A stretch of 64,000 bases of DNA from Owenia fusiformis (lineage: Eukaryota > Annelida > Polychaeta > Sabellida > Oweniidae), in NCBI GenBank assembly GCA_903813345.2, contig CAIIXF020000005.1:17115375-17179374 (forward strand), given 5' to 3'. The notes beneath the pieces were generated by a model. The model was not told where the DNA came from. It worked only from the letters and a program-made list of their open reading frames with translations, and made no database searches. This document shows, piece after piece, positions 48,501-58,883 of the stretch. Position 1 is the stretch's first letter; every line of letters begins with the position of its first letter. The position numbers and the translations under genes are program-made.

Positions 48501-51500
48501 ATCCGTTTTTCTTCCATCCATCCATTCACAAAAAGTATCATCCATCTTAAATAATCTAAATACTCATATTCTTTTTATAGGGGCCCATACTGGTATGTTG
48601 CACCATTGGCCCTAACTCCTATGTCCGTCTCATTTTGAAAAAAATCAGCTTTTTGAAAATCAGCAATTTGAGAATTTTGTAATTTTCAAAATATCATATT
48701 TTTGACAGTCTTGAAATTAGATGTTTGTGAAAGATTACCGCCGTTTTCAAAATGGTGGTCACTTTTGCATAAAATCATTAACTAATAAATATTTAATTTT
48801 TCCAGGAACAAGATTCTTTCTTTGATCCACCATCTGCAGATGTTGCTGTTGGGGTGGTCTCAGTACCTCTCAACTATTTAGCTCACATGGTTGATTTGCG
48901 AGATGACCCCTTGACCATTACAGACTATGCTGCGAGACAAATTGGGTTTTTGAAAGGTAAGAGAATCAAATAAAGAAATATATCTTTTGAATAGCACTTT
49001 TACCACAATCGTGAGAAGCACAAAATTGAATTGCTTGCAAAAATACTGGGAGTCCAGTCTATTATGTTGAAAGCAAAAATTACTGTTTAATTGTGACATT
49101 TTTTTTAACTTACTTTAAATTCATCTGTAGATTTTGTTGCCCCTTTAATCAGACTATTTGCAATACTCCTCTGAGTTAATGAACATCAGAGAAAGCATGC
49201 AACCTTTTCAAAATTACTTGGAGCTCAGTTTCAGAATCTTCAGCTCACCTATCAATCTTTGCCATGTATATTTTTAAAAGTCTCAAAGTTCAGACATTAT
49301 TTCAGGGATATAATTGTTTTGATATTGTTGAAAGATTCCTTATGTGTATGTTTTATTGGATTATATATTTTTATTTTAGTTGAGATTATACCATGTGACT
49401 CTAAAGGTCGAGAAATGACAGATCTTTCGCTCTGTGTACAAGAATCACGTGATATTGTAAGTATTTTTTCTTCAATTTTATATTAGATCTTTTATGATAG
49501 TGGCATACAATTATCTGGTGCATTAATTCAAACATTGTTACATATCTCATATGATGTACAGAGGTGTAGTCTGAGGAATAAAAAAGTGACGAGGCGAAAA
49601 ATATCCAAAATGGCGGCTGTGTAACTCAGTCAGAAATATGAGCGGTAAGGTAAGGTAAAACAACATTAAACTACAAACTTTGTTCGATGATGGCAATCAA
49701 AGAACATGATGGTTATCCTTATGTGATGAGATCATGCATAATAAAAAATAAATAAAAAAATGACTTCAGCTTGAAAAGAAATGCTAAATACAATTAATTT
49801 GCAACTTCATTGATAGAGGATCTGATGAGGCAAGCGTGTCATCTGCCTCATCAGTAATACTACATATGTAAATATAATAGAAACATGAACAGAAACTGAT
49901 GAAACTAATAATTAAAACTTGCACTAACAACATGGATTGATTCTCAAAAGAATGGGTATCGATATGGCGAACTTTTTGAACACACGTTTCTCTTAAACCA
50001 GACATCTTACAAAATCTTACAAATTGTCAATTTAATGGCCATCTTTTGAATGGTAGCAATATAATTTAAAATAGATATACATACTTTCATCTATATTGTT
50101 TTAAAAAACACATCAAACACTTTGTTCTTGGTATCATAATATTGTAATTGTACAAAATAAATTTTGGTTGATTTTAAAAAAGTATCTTTATAATGAAATA
50201 AAAGGTTTTTCTTGATTTTTATCTATTTTGGGGGGATTTTGGTTTAATATTTTGAATACTTTTTTAAAATCAACCAAAAATTCCTTTGTATAACTTTAAT
50301 AATGAGAGGTCTAAAAATATGTTGTATATGCTATTTTGTTCCAACAAGGTTCGGAAAGACATTTTATTTCATTCTCAAAAATTGGTAGAAAGGAGCAAAA
50401 ACAATATGCACTAAAAAAACAAAAAATGTTAACAAAAACAGTTCAAAATAATTTTCTCATTAAATTGTTGTCAATCAGTCAACATTACATAAAATACCAT
50501 GTTTTTTTACAGAATGTTTTCAGTGATTGGCTTAAGAGAAAAACATTGTTTAATTCAGTTCTCCATATCGATACCTATCCTTTGTCAACATACTTCCCAT
50601 TTTTAATCAACTCTAGATATTGCCATATCTCCAGATTATAAACAGTTATGTTCCTTATGCGGCACACAAAGTGGTTAAATTCTAAATTGATTTTGTCTTT
50701 TTTTACCTATATCTACCACAGCTTTTTATAATGATACCTGATAATGCAAATCGATCCTTTGTCCTGCATTTTTATGGCTTTTTATAATTTGTAAAACTAT
50801 TCCTTTTTATAACTCATTACTGGTAATTTGAAATAATAACCATCAATATTCAGTATATGTAGCCATTAGACTTGGTGATATTGTTTTTTCTCAAGGGTAT
50901 AACATTACAGTATACCTGGGTGACTTTGACATATCTTCACAGTCCAGAGGATTTTTTATGAAAATAATGTCACATTAATATTCTTATTGTAACATTGTTA
51001 ATAGAAAAAATCCAAAAATACTCAGGGTCAGTATAACATTACAGTATACCTGGGTGACTTTGACATAACTTCATAGTCCAGAGGATTTTTTATGAAAATA
51101 ATGTCACATTAATATTCTTATTGTAACATTGTTAATAGAAAAAATCCAAAAATACTCAGGGTCAGTATAACATTACAGTATACCTGGGTGACTTTGACAT
51201 AACTTCATAGTCCAGAGGATTATTTATGAAAATAATGTCACATTAATATTCTTATTGTATCATTGTTAATAGAAAAAATCTAAAAATACTCAGGGTCAGT
51301 TTTGGTAGAAAGGAGCAAAAACAATATGCACTAAAAAAACAAAAAATGTTAACAAAAACAGTTCAAAATAATTTTCTCATTAAATTGTTGTCAATCAGTC
51401 AACATTACATAAAATACCATGTTTTTTTACAGAATGTTTTCAGTGATTGGCTTAAGAGAAAAACATTGTTTAATTCAGTTCTCCATATCGATACCTATCC

Positions 51501-54500
51501 TTTGTCAACATACTTCCCATTTTTAATCAACTCTAGATATTGCCATATCTCCAGATTATAAACAGTTATGTTCCTTATGCGGCACACAAAGTGGTTAAAT
51601 TCTAAATTGATTTTGTCTTTTTTTTACCTATATCTACCACAGCTTTTTATAATGATACCTGATAATGCAAATCGATCCTTTGTCCTGCATTTTTATGGCT
51701 TTTTATAATTTGTAAAACTATTCCTTTTTATAACTCATTACTGGTAATTTGAAATAATAACCATCAATATTCAGTATATGTAGCCATTAGACTTGGTGAT
51801 ATTGTTTTTTCTCAAGGGTATAACATTACAGTATACCTGGGTGACTTTGACATATCTTCACAGTCCAGAGGATTTTTTATGAAAATAATGTCACATTAAT
51901 ATTCTTATTGTAACATTGTTAATAGAAAAAATCCAAAAATACTCAGGGTCAGTATAACATTACAGTATACCTGGGTGACTTTGACATAACTTCATAGTCC
52001 AGAGGATTTTTTATGAAAATAATGTCACATTAATATTCTTATTGTAACATTGTTAATAGAAAAAATCCAAAAATACTCAGGGTCAGTATAACATTACAGT
52101 ATACCTGGGTGACTTTGACATAACTTCATAGTCCAGAGGATTATTTATGAAAATAATGTCACATTAATATTCTTATTGTATCATTGTTAATAGAAAAAAT
52201 CTAAAAATACTCAGGGTCAGTATAACATTGTATATTACCTGGGTGACTTTGACCTAACTTTATAGTACCCAGAGGATTTTTATGAAAATAATGTCACAAA
52301 ATACTCAGGTGTCACAATTCTATTGTTTCAGATTGGACAAACAATGGCTTTCAAAATAAAGATCATACAAGGAATTAATTTGCCAAAGAACCTTGAGAGG
52401 GTAAGTCAAAATAAGAAATTGAGTTAAAAGCATCAGATTATGATTTAACAACTATTTACAGTTCCAGTGCAGGCCCGTAGCCAGGGGGGGGGTTCTTTCA
52501 AAATCATGCAGTTTTCACCATTCTGACTTTTTTTGAGTGATTTTTGGCCAAATTTGCCAAAGTGAACCCCCCGAGATTTTTGGAAAAGTGAATCCCCCTT
52601 GGAAAATTCTGGCTACGAGCCTGCAGTGTCATTATAGATTCTATGCGTTCTTGAATTTAAAGTCCTGGTGCTCCATCAGGTTATGATTTATCATTATTTA
52701 ATTGAAAATAGTTTTGAAAAAATGTTTGTATTTATAGTCTTGGTGCTGCTATAGATTCTACGATTATGCTGATATGGTGGAGACTGACCACGTTGAGGCT
52801 AGTTCTGCAACACATAAATACAACCATGAGAAACTTTATAAGCTTGGAAAAGATCAGGTTACTCACCAGGTATGTACAGAACTGGAAAATTAATTTATAG
52901 AATTATTTATTCAACACATTTTTTTTATTTTTATGCTAAACCCAAGCTAAGAGACCTAGAACAACTTAAGACCAGCATCTGAACAGAAATCAAAACATTC
53001 CACCAGAAATATCAAATGTGATGAACAATGTAGTACTAAGGATGCAGGTTATCATCGAAATATGATGTTACATTGATTATGTGGTGTAAAAGGTAAAGGG
53101 TGACAAGGGGAAAAAACTACGGTACATGTTTTGACTACAAGACCATGCAAAAAAATGTCTGAAAATAATTGGTTTGTCTATGCTGTTGAAATACTTTTGG
53201 GTACATTTTTTGAGACATCCTATTCTGTATATACATATTTACGTTTACATATAAACTATTTATTTTGATATTTACAACTATGAATTGTAGCTAGTGAAAT
53301 ATTTAGAAGAATCCACATTAACTATAGAAGTGCGAGGCATACAAAGAAGTAAACAAACATCCAAGAAGAACCCAAAGACTAGATTGTCACTTGACTCTTC
53401 CAGAGGAACATTAAATAGCAGTAACCTCAGTCTGGTATGTAACTTACACTTTGTGTGTTTCTGCTGAAGGATTTTGCCAAGGATAGTGTAACATTTAAAC
53501 CAGATACAGAGTACAGACATGATAGAGAGTGTGATAAATTCAATGCAGAACCCTAGGGTTCAAAGTCTGATTCTATCCTGAGTCAAAGGGCGTAAACACC
53601 ATGTTCGGCAGTTGATAATATCCCAGAGGTACCCTTGTGTCATTACAAGCTATCATCACATTGTTAATTCATCTCCATAAAGTTCTTAATTTACTTCATA
53701 ATAATATCTTGTTATCCAATATCTCCATCCAATTATTGAGTATGTCTTATATTTCAGGCAAGTAATGAACGAAGCGAACTCGAGTCGAAGATTGACTTCT
53801 TCAGAGAGAAAGCTGATGCTCTTGAAAGGAAATTAGTAAGTGTGATGCTTCAATATAATTCTAAGGGGTTGTCTTTTAATAAGGTGGATTATAAAAGGAC
53901 ATTTGTATGTATACAATGTACTTATAGACACATTGAAAACCATCTTGTAACTGTGGATGTGGCCAAATTTATATACATTTTCAGGCATTTATTTCAATGA
54001 AAACTGTGGAAAAACTTCAAATATAGGATATGCATCATTTAGCCTAAATTTACCTCGCCTATTAATTTTTGTCTCGCCAAATTTTGGCAAGACATAATTA
54101 TAAACGCCTCTGGCATTAAAACTTAATGTTTCCATTTGAAACTCAAATGTGTAAGTATTCTCACAATTATAAGGAAATGTTTTGTTCTTGCTGTCTGTGA
54201 TAGGGAAACAGGATCTTTTGAAAGAGTTTACTCACTTATTTAACTTTATATTTCACATGTGAAAAGCTTTAGAAAAATTTGCAATAGCAGTAGCTCACTA
54301 GCAATTTAGCAGTAAAAGGCATTGTTTTTTAACACATAAGGCAATTGGGAAACTCTTGACATTTCCTCAGTTAATTTTGTTCTTGCTGTTCTTTTTATTT
54401 CAGTTGAAAATTGAAAGAATTGTTGATGAGGCTGATCCAAGTGAAGAGGTAAGAGTTCTAAATAACCCTTTGCAAGAAATAGACTTCATCTACTCTCTAA

Positions 54501-55150
54501 ATGTTGTATTTATTTTGATTCATTCAAAGATAAGCTTCAGAATCTATTTTATCTCTCCTTGTGAATGCAAATTTCCCAAGATGTTTATTTTAAAGCTCAG
54601 CTTGTCTAGTTACTCTTATCTAACACTCACTTTCCTACATACACGTATAAGCCTGTTGAATACCCATGAATACCCATGTTGAATGCCCATGTAAACAAAA
54701 TTTCATCAATGTCAAATCATTGGGAATTCGGCGCATTTATACATGACTTCTGTGGAGTCTACAGAAAAATAATTTCATTTCATGTTGCAGGAGGGATTGT
54801 TTGATATTGTGACATGAGAACATGTGAATCATGTTTCCTTGCAATATTACTTCATATTAATAGTGACATTATGGTTCAACTAATTACATATAATGATACA
54901 TGATTATATTAGTACTATATAATATATCTATATATATACATCTCAGTCAGTTTTCTTACTGGCAGAACAAGTACAAGGCAATATTTTGACAGACTAGAAT
55001 GTCACCCTAGGTTCAGTTTGTTATTCACTGGTGAATAACTTACTAAAGCTACAAGTAAAAGCTATATTACGCCATGTTTTCTTGCAGATGATAGAAATTA
55101 GAAGAATACTCAAAGCTCCAACAGTCACTAAAGCAAAAAGAGAATCCTGA
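30521..55150 (+). CDS. KIF28: KIF28/KLP-6-type kinesin-3, complete
   Basis: Plus-end microtubule motor of the KIF28P/C. elegans KLP-6 group. Coding exons: 30521-30562, 31074-31268, 31568-31700, 32049-32122, 32762-32876, 33297-33408, 34004-34353, 35399-35554, 35836-35942, 36449-36563, 36926-36989, 46341-46472, 46765-46913, 47638-47783, 48265-48408, 48806-48956, 49380-49456, 52332-52400, 52738-52869, 53291-53434, 53758-53835, 54404-54448, 55088-55150. They sum to 2793 nt, or 930 aa, close to the 928-967 aa I recall for KLP-6 and KIF28P. Motor ~1-350: P-loop GQTGSGKS at 106-113, switch I NETSSRAH at 220-227, switch II DLAGSE at 253-258; FDHSYWSHD is typical of this subgroup. Coiled coil ~355-435, FHA ~440-560, kinesin-3 C-terminal domain with [10 protein letters not shown]-terminal helix ~870-920. 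Intron 1 is AT-AC. The human gene is annotated as a pseudogene; here all exons are intact. Known KLP-6 works in ciliated neurons and KIF28 in mitochondrial transport; the role here is inference. Confidence 0.92.
30563..31073 (+). other. U12-type (AT-AC) intron of KIF28
   Basis: The 5' splice site ATATCCTTTT matches the minor-spliceosome consensus exactly. The branch-site-like TCTTTAAC (31056-31063) sits 11 nt before the terminal TAC. Splicing AT...AC joins ..RPF to SKRE.. in frame, as in KIF28P-type motors (RPFSQRE). No GT-AG alternative keeps the frame: the nearby GTAAGG donor would create an immediate stop. Confidence 0.88.
34480..35222. repeat. 15-bp GT-rich minisatellite in KIF28 intron 7
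   Basis: About 50 units of GAGTTGTGTTGGGTA and variants (gggtaagagttgtgtttggt). The plus strand is almost free of C, so strand asymmetry is extreme. The unit is 15 bp, so long ORFs arise on the minus strand (34408-35271, TQHNSYP-type peptide repeats); they are by-products. Confidence 0.9.
35580..35656. mobile_element. 77-bp mariner-type MITE
   Basis: TIRs CAGGGTGTCCATAAAGTCT / AGACTTTTATGTACCCTG are flanked by TA (35578-35579 and 35657-35658). It lies in KIF28 intron 8, 25 bp after the exon 8 donor. Confidence 0.75.
36780..36914 (+). repeat. GTCACCAC-family repeat, short form
   Basis: atgtcaccgcaagcagtgac..attgttgtggtcttcaac...tgtaacaaatggcaggtgg...ttgttatatgccttgttaa. It ends about 10 bp before KIF28 exon 11, whose acceptor (36921-36925) directly follows. 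Confidence 0.8.
37000..38985. other. Intron 11 sequence, no gene seen
   Basis: AT-rich. 38230-38390 resembles the foldback arm at 17320-17460 (gaagttattgaaaa; cattatgacttttttac). 38440-38700 may hold a diverged inverse copy of dispersed repeat B. No ORF with family features. Confidence 0.5.
38990..40402 (+). repeat. GTCACCAC-family repeat with nine-unit internal expansion
   Basis: The ends match the family (ctatggtctccgttttttt..., then gagcaactaggtggtgacat...ttaatgccttgtt). The interior is nine tandem units of about 115-165 bp, marked by atcatctacatgttctcaga at about 39131, 39257, 39424, 39571, 39708, 39843, 39989, 40124 and 40271. Most units carry TGACCTTCTCAAGGTCA-like motifs followed by one or two further AGGTCA half-sites. 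Located in KIF28 intron 11. Confidence 0.85.
41393..42421 (+). CDS. Single-exon rhodopsin-class GPCR, nested gene
   Basis: An intact 342-aa seven-transmembrane receptor. N-glycosylation sites N3 and N7. TM1 ~28-50 with the conserved Asn (LTNSLNIL); TM2 with D71 (LSMSDIVNL); C100 and C180 can form the TM3-ECL2 disulfide; the DRY position reads ER(A) at 124-126 (LALERAFAV); TM5 Pro in SLVPIGM; TM6 VVPTA lacks the usual CW-x-P tryptophan; the TM7 NPxxY position reads NFFLY (310-314), followed by a basic helix-8 stretch NKRFRNEL. These features resemble lophotrochozoan/deuterostome orphan peptide-type receptors (FMRFamide/TRH-receptor-like expansions). The ligand is unknown. The gene is intronless and lies wholly inside KIF28 intron 11 on the same strand. 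A possible poly(A) signal is AATAAA at 43160-43165. An in-frame TAA (41387-41389) just before the ATG supports this start. Confidence 0.9.
   Translation: MENVTFNATFHITQLEDFLRYRIAMKLWLVSMPIFMIIGFLTNSLNILILRRRCFFGNSTSSILVMLSMSDIVNLMIGPLRFIILLTSGKDLTEISNAYCKVYRFFNYFFTDFSVWLVIILALERAFAVGIPHKVRVYFSVRNVYILASAIALFLASINIHFFITYEVTSGSNSTSLLSCTVGNPAYYKFALIIFPWIDFCVFSLVPIGMVTGCNLFIVVKLLMSRYKQNILTQNGSAVTQNQPKLKSMTIIMFMISGFLVIAVVPTAIHAFVYPEWIRKQKEGDIEAEVDLVVFAVYIVIGIYANCCINFFLYSASNKRFRNELVRIIKRQNQVGPASSNT
43232..43365 (+). repeat. GTCACCAC-family repeat, short form
   Basis: atgtcaccaacagtgacata, attgttatagtctccaac, gtaacaaatggcaggtggta, tgccttgtt: the same order as other copies. Intron 11 of KIF28, downstream of the GPCR. 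Confidence 0.8.
43370..45830. other. Intron 11 sequence, no gene seen
   Basis: AT-rich with short unsupported ORFs (such as 44539-44733). ggttcgaggtc at about 44279 looks like a Pol III B-box, but no matching A-box or cloverleaf was found. Confidence 0.45.
45830..46300. repeat. Degenerate TCTGACTTTCT-rich low-complexity tract
   Basis: A pyrimidine-rich strand with loosely repeated 'tctgactttct' and 'gcatctga' phrases, immediately upstream of KIF28 exon 12 (acceptor at 46340). Confidence 0.6.
47359..47467. mobile_element. 109-bp mariner-type MITE
   Basis: TIRs CAGGGTGTCAAA / TTTGACACCCTG are flanked by TA. The interior is partly self-complementary (ggtacattacattaggtacc). The surrounding intron (47100-47620) carries degenerate 'tatacc' repeats, including the duplicated tataccaaaactgcctcatc. 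Confidence 0.75.
49925..50600. repeat. Inverted-repeat pair in KIF28 intron 17
   Basis: ggtatcgatatggcgaac with tttctcttaa at about 49950-50000 is the diverged reverse complement of about 50530-50580 (cttaagagaaa; ctccatatcgatacc). Likely the arms of a decayed foldback element. ORFs on both sides reflect this. Confidence 0.5.
50382..52315. repeat. Nested tandem array: 920-bp unit x2 with 134-bp sub-units
   Basis: ttggtagaaaggagcaaaaa at 50382 recurs at 51302 (unit 920 bp), with near identity to about 52221. Each unit ends in three 134-bp sub-repeats (gtataacattacagtatacc at 50897, 51031 and 51165; and again at 51817 onward), plus one partial. The same predicted short peptide appears in both copies and is not a gene. 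Confidence 0.9.
52470..52623. mobile_element. CAGGCCCGTAGCC-family MITE, copy 2
   Basis: TIRs CAGGCCCGTAGCCAGG / ..CTGGCTACGAGCCTG are flanked by CAGTG on both sides. Same family as 30100-30308, apparently inverted in its interior (the gcatgattttgaaa / tttcaaaatcatgc block). Confidence 0.8.
52927..53222 (+). mobile_element. Solo 3' fragment of the 13.9-kb mariner family
   Basis: Homologous to the right arm of 13903-14821: tttttatgctaaacccaag, gagacctagaacaact, the gtgatgaacaatgtagta region, ending tacattttttgagacatcct. Degraded transposase C-terminus with stops. Intron 19 of KIF28. Confidence 0.75.
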
Positions 55151-55643
55151 GTACTCGAGTAATTCAACTGGGAAGCACATGTTTGAACAGCTGTATATTT
55201 CTTTGTGTATTGACTTCTAACTGAGACAATGTGAACTGGGTAATGAGAGGGTTTAAAATTCTATGAGCTTGCCATACACCAATCGGGCCCAGATTTGCCT
55301 GGTGGTCCATTTTGCCTCGTGAGTTCTGGTGCTGCCTGGTGAAGTCCATTCTGATACTCAGACCATCTCTGCTATGCACTAGAAGGAAACTGAGACAAGG
55401 CTGTGATATCTCACGATGGGTGAAGTCTGTCAGACCGTCTCTGAATGAGAGTCCAAAAACTGACAAATGTGCTGTATAGTACAAAGTAATTAAGTCAACT
55501 GACATCGTGAACTTTTATCTTAGGTACAAATATTTATTTTGCAGTTTTTTTACATAATGGTTAATGCTGATGAGCTTATTACACTAAGTTACATGTTCCA
55601 GAACTGGTCAAATATATAGTGTGCTGGATTTTCTCATTTCATA

Positions 55644-55649
55644 AATAAA
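55644..55649 (+). terminator. Poly(A) signal candidate for KIF28
   Basis: AATAAA lies 494 nt after the TGA, just before the large palindrome begins. Confidence 0.5.
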
Positions 55650-56344
55650 ATATTTTCACTTTTTAAAATCAGTGAAAGTACCAATAGTCGGGTTTGAATA
55701 GGAGATAAGTTCACAGAATATTTCAAAAATATATAGAAGCAATCTTAAGGTGGATTTCAAAACTTCATACCATCCTTTTGAGAACCTGAAGTGGCACCAA
55801 GCAATCCATTGACTTTTTCACCAAAAATCCAAGATGGCCGCCACAATGTATCGAAAAATCATAAAAATTGAATAAAGTTGTAATTTGATAAGTCAAAATA
55901 GTTGTATACTGATCAAACATGAATAATAATAGTACCTATTAGATGTTCATATGCATTTAAATTCATTGGATCATTTTTGTATGAAAACTGGAGTCCCACA
56001 AGGCTCAATTTTATGTCCGCTACTTTTTTTGTCTAATGATTTGCATTGACCATGGCATTTGCACATAGCAGTGGATACTTATCCATTTTTGTAATGTGTG
56101 CACCCAGGACCACATTTCACCTTGCACCCATACTTGACCAATGCTTGGCATGCCTTGGCTGCTTGAGGAAGGGATGTCAATAGTGGCACCAGTAGAGACA
56201 TGTCATACTTCCAGCCCCATGTTGTGAACTCCTATACCAATTTTAGATGGAGATTGTACAGTTGCCCTCAAACAATACCACCTTGGTTAGCAAGTTCTTA
56301 AGATTTTCTGAGCAAGGCCTCCTATTGTTGGTGGTATTCTACTA

Positions 56345-57398
56345 CGAGGGGTGATCAGGAATTTCTGGACCGTTGGCTCTATTTTTGTCATTTTTTATTC
56401 TTTCTTAGTGATCTTTTCACACAATATAACTCAAATATATAGGATCACACCATGAAGATTTCATTCTTCTGTGAAATCATTATCTTTTTATTCTTGTTAC
56501 CATGGTAACTGGTGAAGCGACAAGGTGGAGCTCAGAAAAATACCAAATTTGAAAAATCAACAGTAGTTTTACATGCCACTTTTTGACACTGTTTTCATTG
56601 CTGAATATGTTACAAACATACTGAAATAGGTTGTATTATATCTTTAAGTATATCCATTAATGTTCATAGTAACTGTCATTATTCTTCCATCAATTCTAAT
56701 CCTCCAAAGTAGTTACCAGCATTTTGTAAGCATTTGTTATCCCTTTTCACCCATTCCTGAAAGACGTGGTACAGACCGTCTTTGCCGACAAAATGTAATT
56801 GTTTCCATCGGTTGTGGCCGTGTACCACCACGTATTCCCCAGACTTAGCTGGTTATGATTTCTATCTTTTCCCAACAGTGAAGACCAAATTATGAGGTAT
56901 CCACTTTGAGGACAGTAATGAGATCATTCAGAAATTCACACACCAACGTACAAAGTAGGCAAAGACGGTCTGTATCTTTCAGGACTGGGTGAAAAGGCAT
57001 AACAAATGCTTACAAAGTACTGGTAACTACTTTGAATGATTAGAATTGATAGAAGAATAATGACAGTTACTAATAGACGAACATTAATGAATATACTCAA
57101 TGAAATAACACAACCTATTCAGTATGTCACATATTCAGCAATGAATACAGTGTCCAAACATCATATAAAATTACTGTTGTTTTTCATTTGGTATTTTTTC
57201 TGAGCTCCACCTTGTTGCGCCACCAGATACCATGGTAAAAAAATAACAAAAATAATAGGATAATGATGTCATAGAACAATGAAATCTTCATGATGTGATC
57301 CTATATATTTGGTTTATATTATGTGAAAAAATCAGTAAGAAAGGATAAAAAATGGTCAAAATAGTGCTAACGGTCCAGAAATTCCTGATCACCCCTCG
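56345..57398. mobile_element. mariner-like foldback inserted in palindrome left arm
   Basis: TIRs CGAGGGGTGATCAGGAATTT / AAATTCCTGATCACCCCTCG are flanked by TA. The two halves (about 500 bp each) are inverted copies. The right half on the plus strand reads SPDLAGYDFYLFPTVKTKL, then FQDWVKRHNKCLQSTGNYFE, a mariner transposase C-terminus with the SPDLxxxDxxLF motif. The left half encodes the mirror copy (FQEWVKRDNKCLQ..GNYFG). Stops are present. An RFX-like palindrome GTTACCATGGTAAC is at 56496-56509. Confidence 0.8.
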
Positions 57399-57436
57399 TA
57401 TATGGCCATCACAGAACATTCGTGCTGTATTGATAT

Positions 57437-58166
57437 CTATCTGGTTGCTGGTTCGATCATATAATAGAACACAGTAAGGTGTCCTAGGGACTGAGTGGCC
57501 TGAACTGACAAAGCAAGGTTTGTTGTAACCATTTGTACCACTTGTAAAAAAGCTGGAGTAACTTCAATGAGCACATTCCATAGCTTGAAGGCAGATTTTT
57601 TGCTATGGCCAAAGAATGGTGAAGCTAATATAATATAATTTAATACCTGTAATTTTTGAGAGGTCCGAAGGCAATCCAGATTGACACTTATTGCGCCCTT
57701 AAATGCTGCAGCCATGGCAAGAGCAACTACATCAGTATCTCAACTTCTGATTGTGAAGTCTTTTACCCTCTGAGGTCATGTTTTATATGAACAAAGAGTC
57801 TCGTGTCAGTTTCTCCATGAGTATAAGGTCCAGTCATTGCTGTATCTGGCAATTGAGGAAAGCACTGAATAGATTCTCCAATAGAAGTTATCATTTGCTT
57901 GTCATTAACATCAAACTCAGACATAGAGTTGGCCAGGAATGCAAACAGCCTAGTCTTGTTCCGTTGATTGTTAGAAAAGCTGGGCAATTCTTAGGCATCG
58001 CATTCTCTGCATAAACTATCCCTCTAGCACCAGTGCCACGATGAATCCTTGTTAGGGACTTCTCACTGTTTTGTAGGTAAACATTCCAGACAACATCTAG
58101 GAACACCTTCCATAAGCTACCTTAACTTGGGATGAAAGGACCAGTTTCTTGACATTTAAGTAAGTC
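57437..58166 (-). pseudogene. Left-arm relic of a PIN-like repeat-associated protein
   Basis: Minus-strand fragments encode NSEKSLTRIHRGTG, NKTRLFAFLANSMSEFDVND, HGETDTRLFVH and further downstream residues, in several frames. This is the same unit as 58188-58880, with a deletion around the position of the DGTLLVYVMRPG segment. Frameshifts and stops mark it as dead. The family is common in invertebrate genomes as a repetitive, transposon-like gene; a PIN-type nuclease fold is only my inference from conserved acidic positions. Confidence 0.6.
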
Positions 58167-58187
58167 TGTCGTAGGTCACAAGGCTCT

Positions 58188-58880
58188 GTGATGGGATGCC
58201 AATCAAGACACGTTGACATGTCTGAGTTTTTCAAACATGAAAAACATGAGTTCCCGCCATCCTTAGCTAAGCACGGAGCCATGAGACCTACAAAGAAGCA
58301 GACTTACTTAAATGTTGAGAAGCTAAGCCAGATGGATCTGAAGTATTGGAAAAAACCTGCAGATGCAATTTTAATAGATGGCACCCTTCTGGTCTATGTG
58401 ATGCGTCCTGGTGTGGCTACCAACTTCCAAGAATATGCTACCAATGTCTCATCCCAAGTTAAGGCAGCTTATGGAAGGTGTTTCAAGATTAGATGCTATC
58501 TGGGATGTCTACCAACAAAACAGTGAGAAGTCCCTGACAAGGATTCATCGTGGCACTGGATGGTTTATGCAGAGAATCCGATGCCCAAGAATTGGCTAGG
58601 CTTTCTAAGAAATGGCCAGAACAAGACTGAGCTGTTAGCATTCCTGGCCAACTCTATTTTTGAGGTTGATGTAAATGACAAGCAAATGATAACAACTATT
58701 GTGGAATCTGTTCAGTGCTTTCCTCACTTGCCAGATACAGCAATGATTGAACCTTGTACTCATGAAGAAGTTGACACTAGACTCTTTGTTCATGTAAAAC
58801 AGATGACCTCAGAGGGAAAAAAGACTTCATAATCAGAAGTGGAGATACTGATGTAGTTGTTCTTGCCATGGCTGCAGCAT
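58188..58880 (+). pseudogene. Right-arm relic of a PIN-like repeat-associated protein
   Basis: Conserved blocks in order: FFKHEKHEFPPSLAKHGAMR, ILIDGTLLVYVMRPG, NFQEYATNVSSQVKAAYGR, (frameshift) LDAIWDVYQQNSEKSLTRIH, MPKNWLGFLR, NKTELLAFLANSIFEVDVND, PCTHEEVDTRLFVHVK, (frameshift) GDTDVVVLAMAAAL. At least two frameshifts break the frame, and the SINE insertion at 58884 truncates it further. The pattern matches a widespread invertebrate repeat-associated protein I recall only as 'hypothetical'. Confidence 0.65.
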
Positions 58881-58883
58881 TAG

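Noticed and set aside
50336-51561. Two ORFs encoding the same ~70-101 residue peptide
   Set aside because: They are copies within the 920-bp tandem repeat and have no domain features; splicing of KIF28 passes over them.
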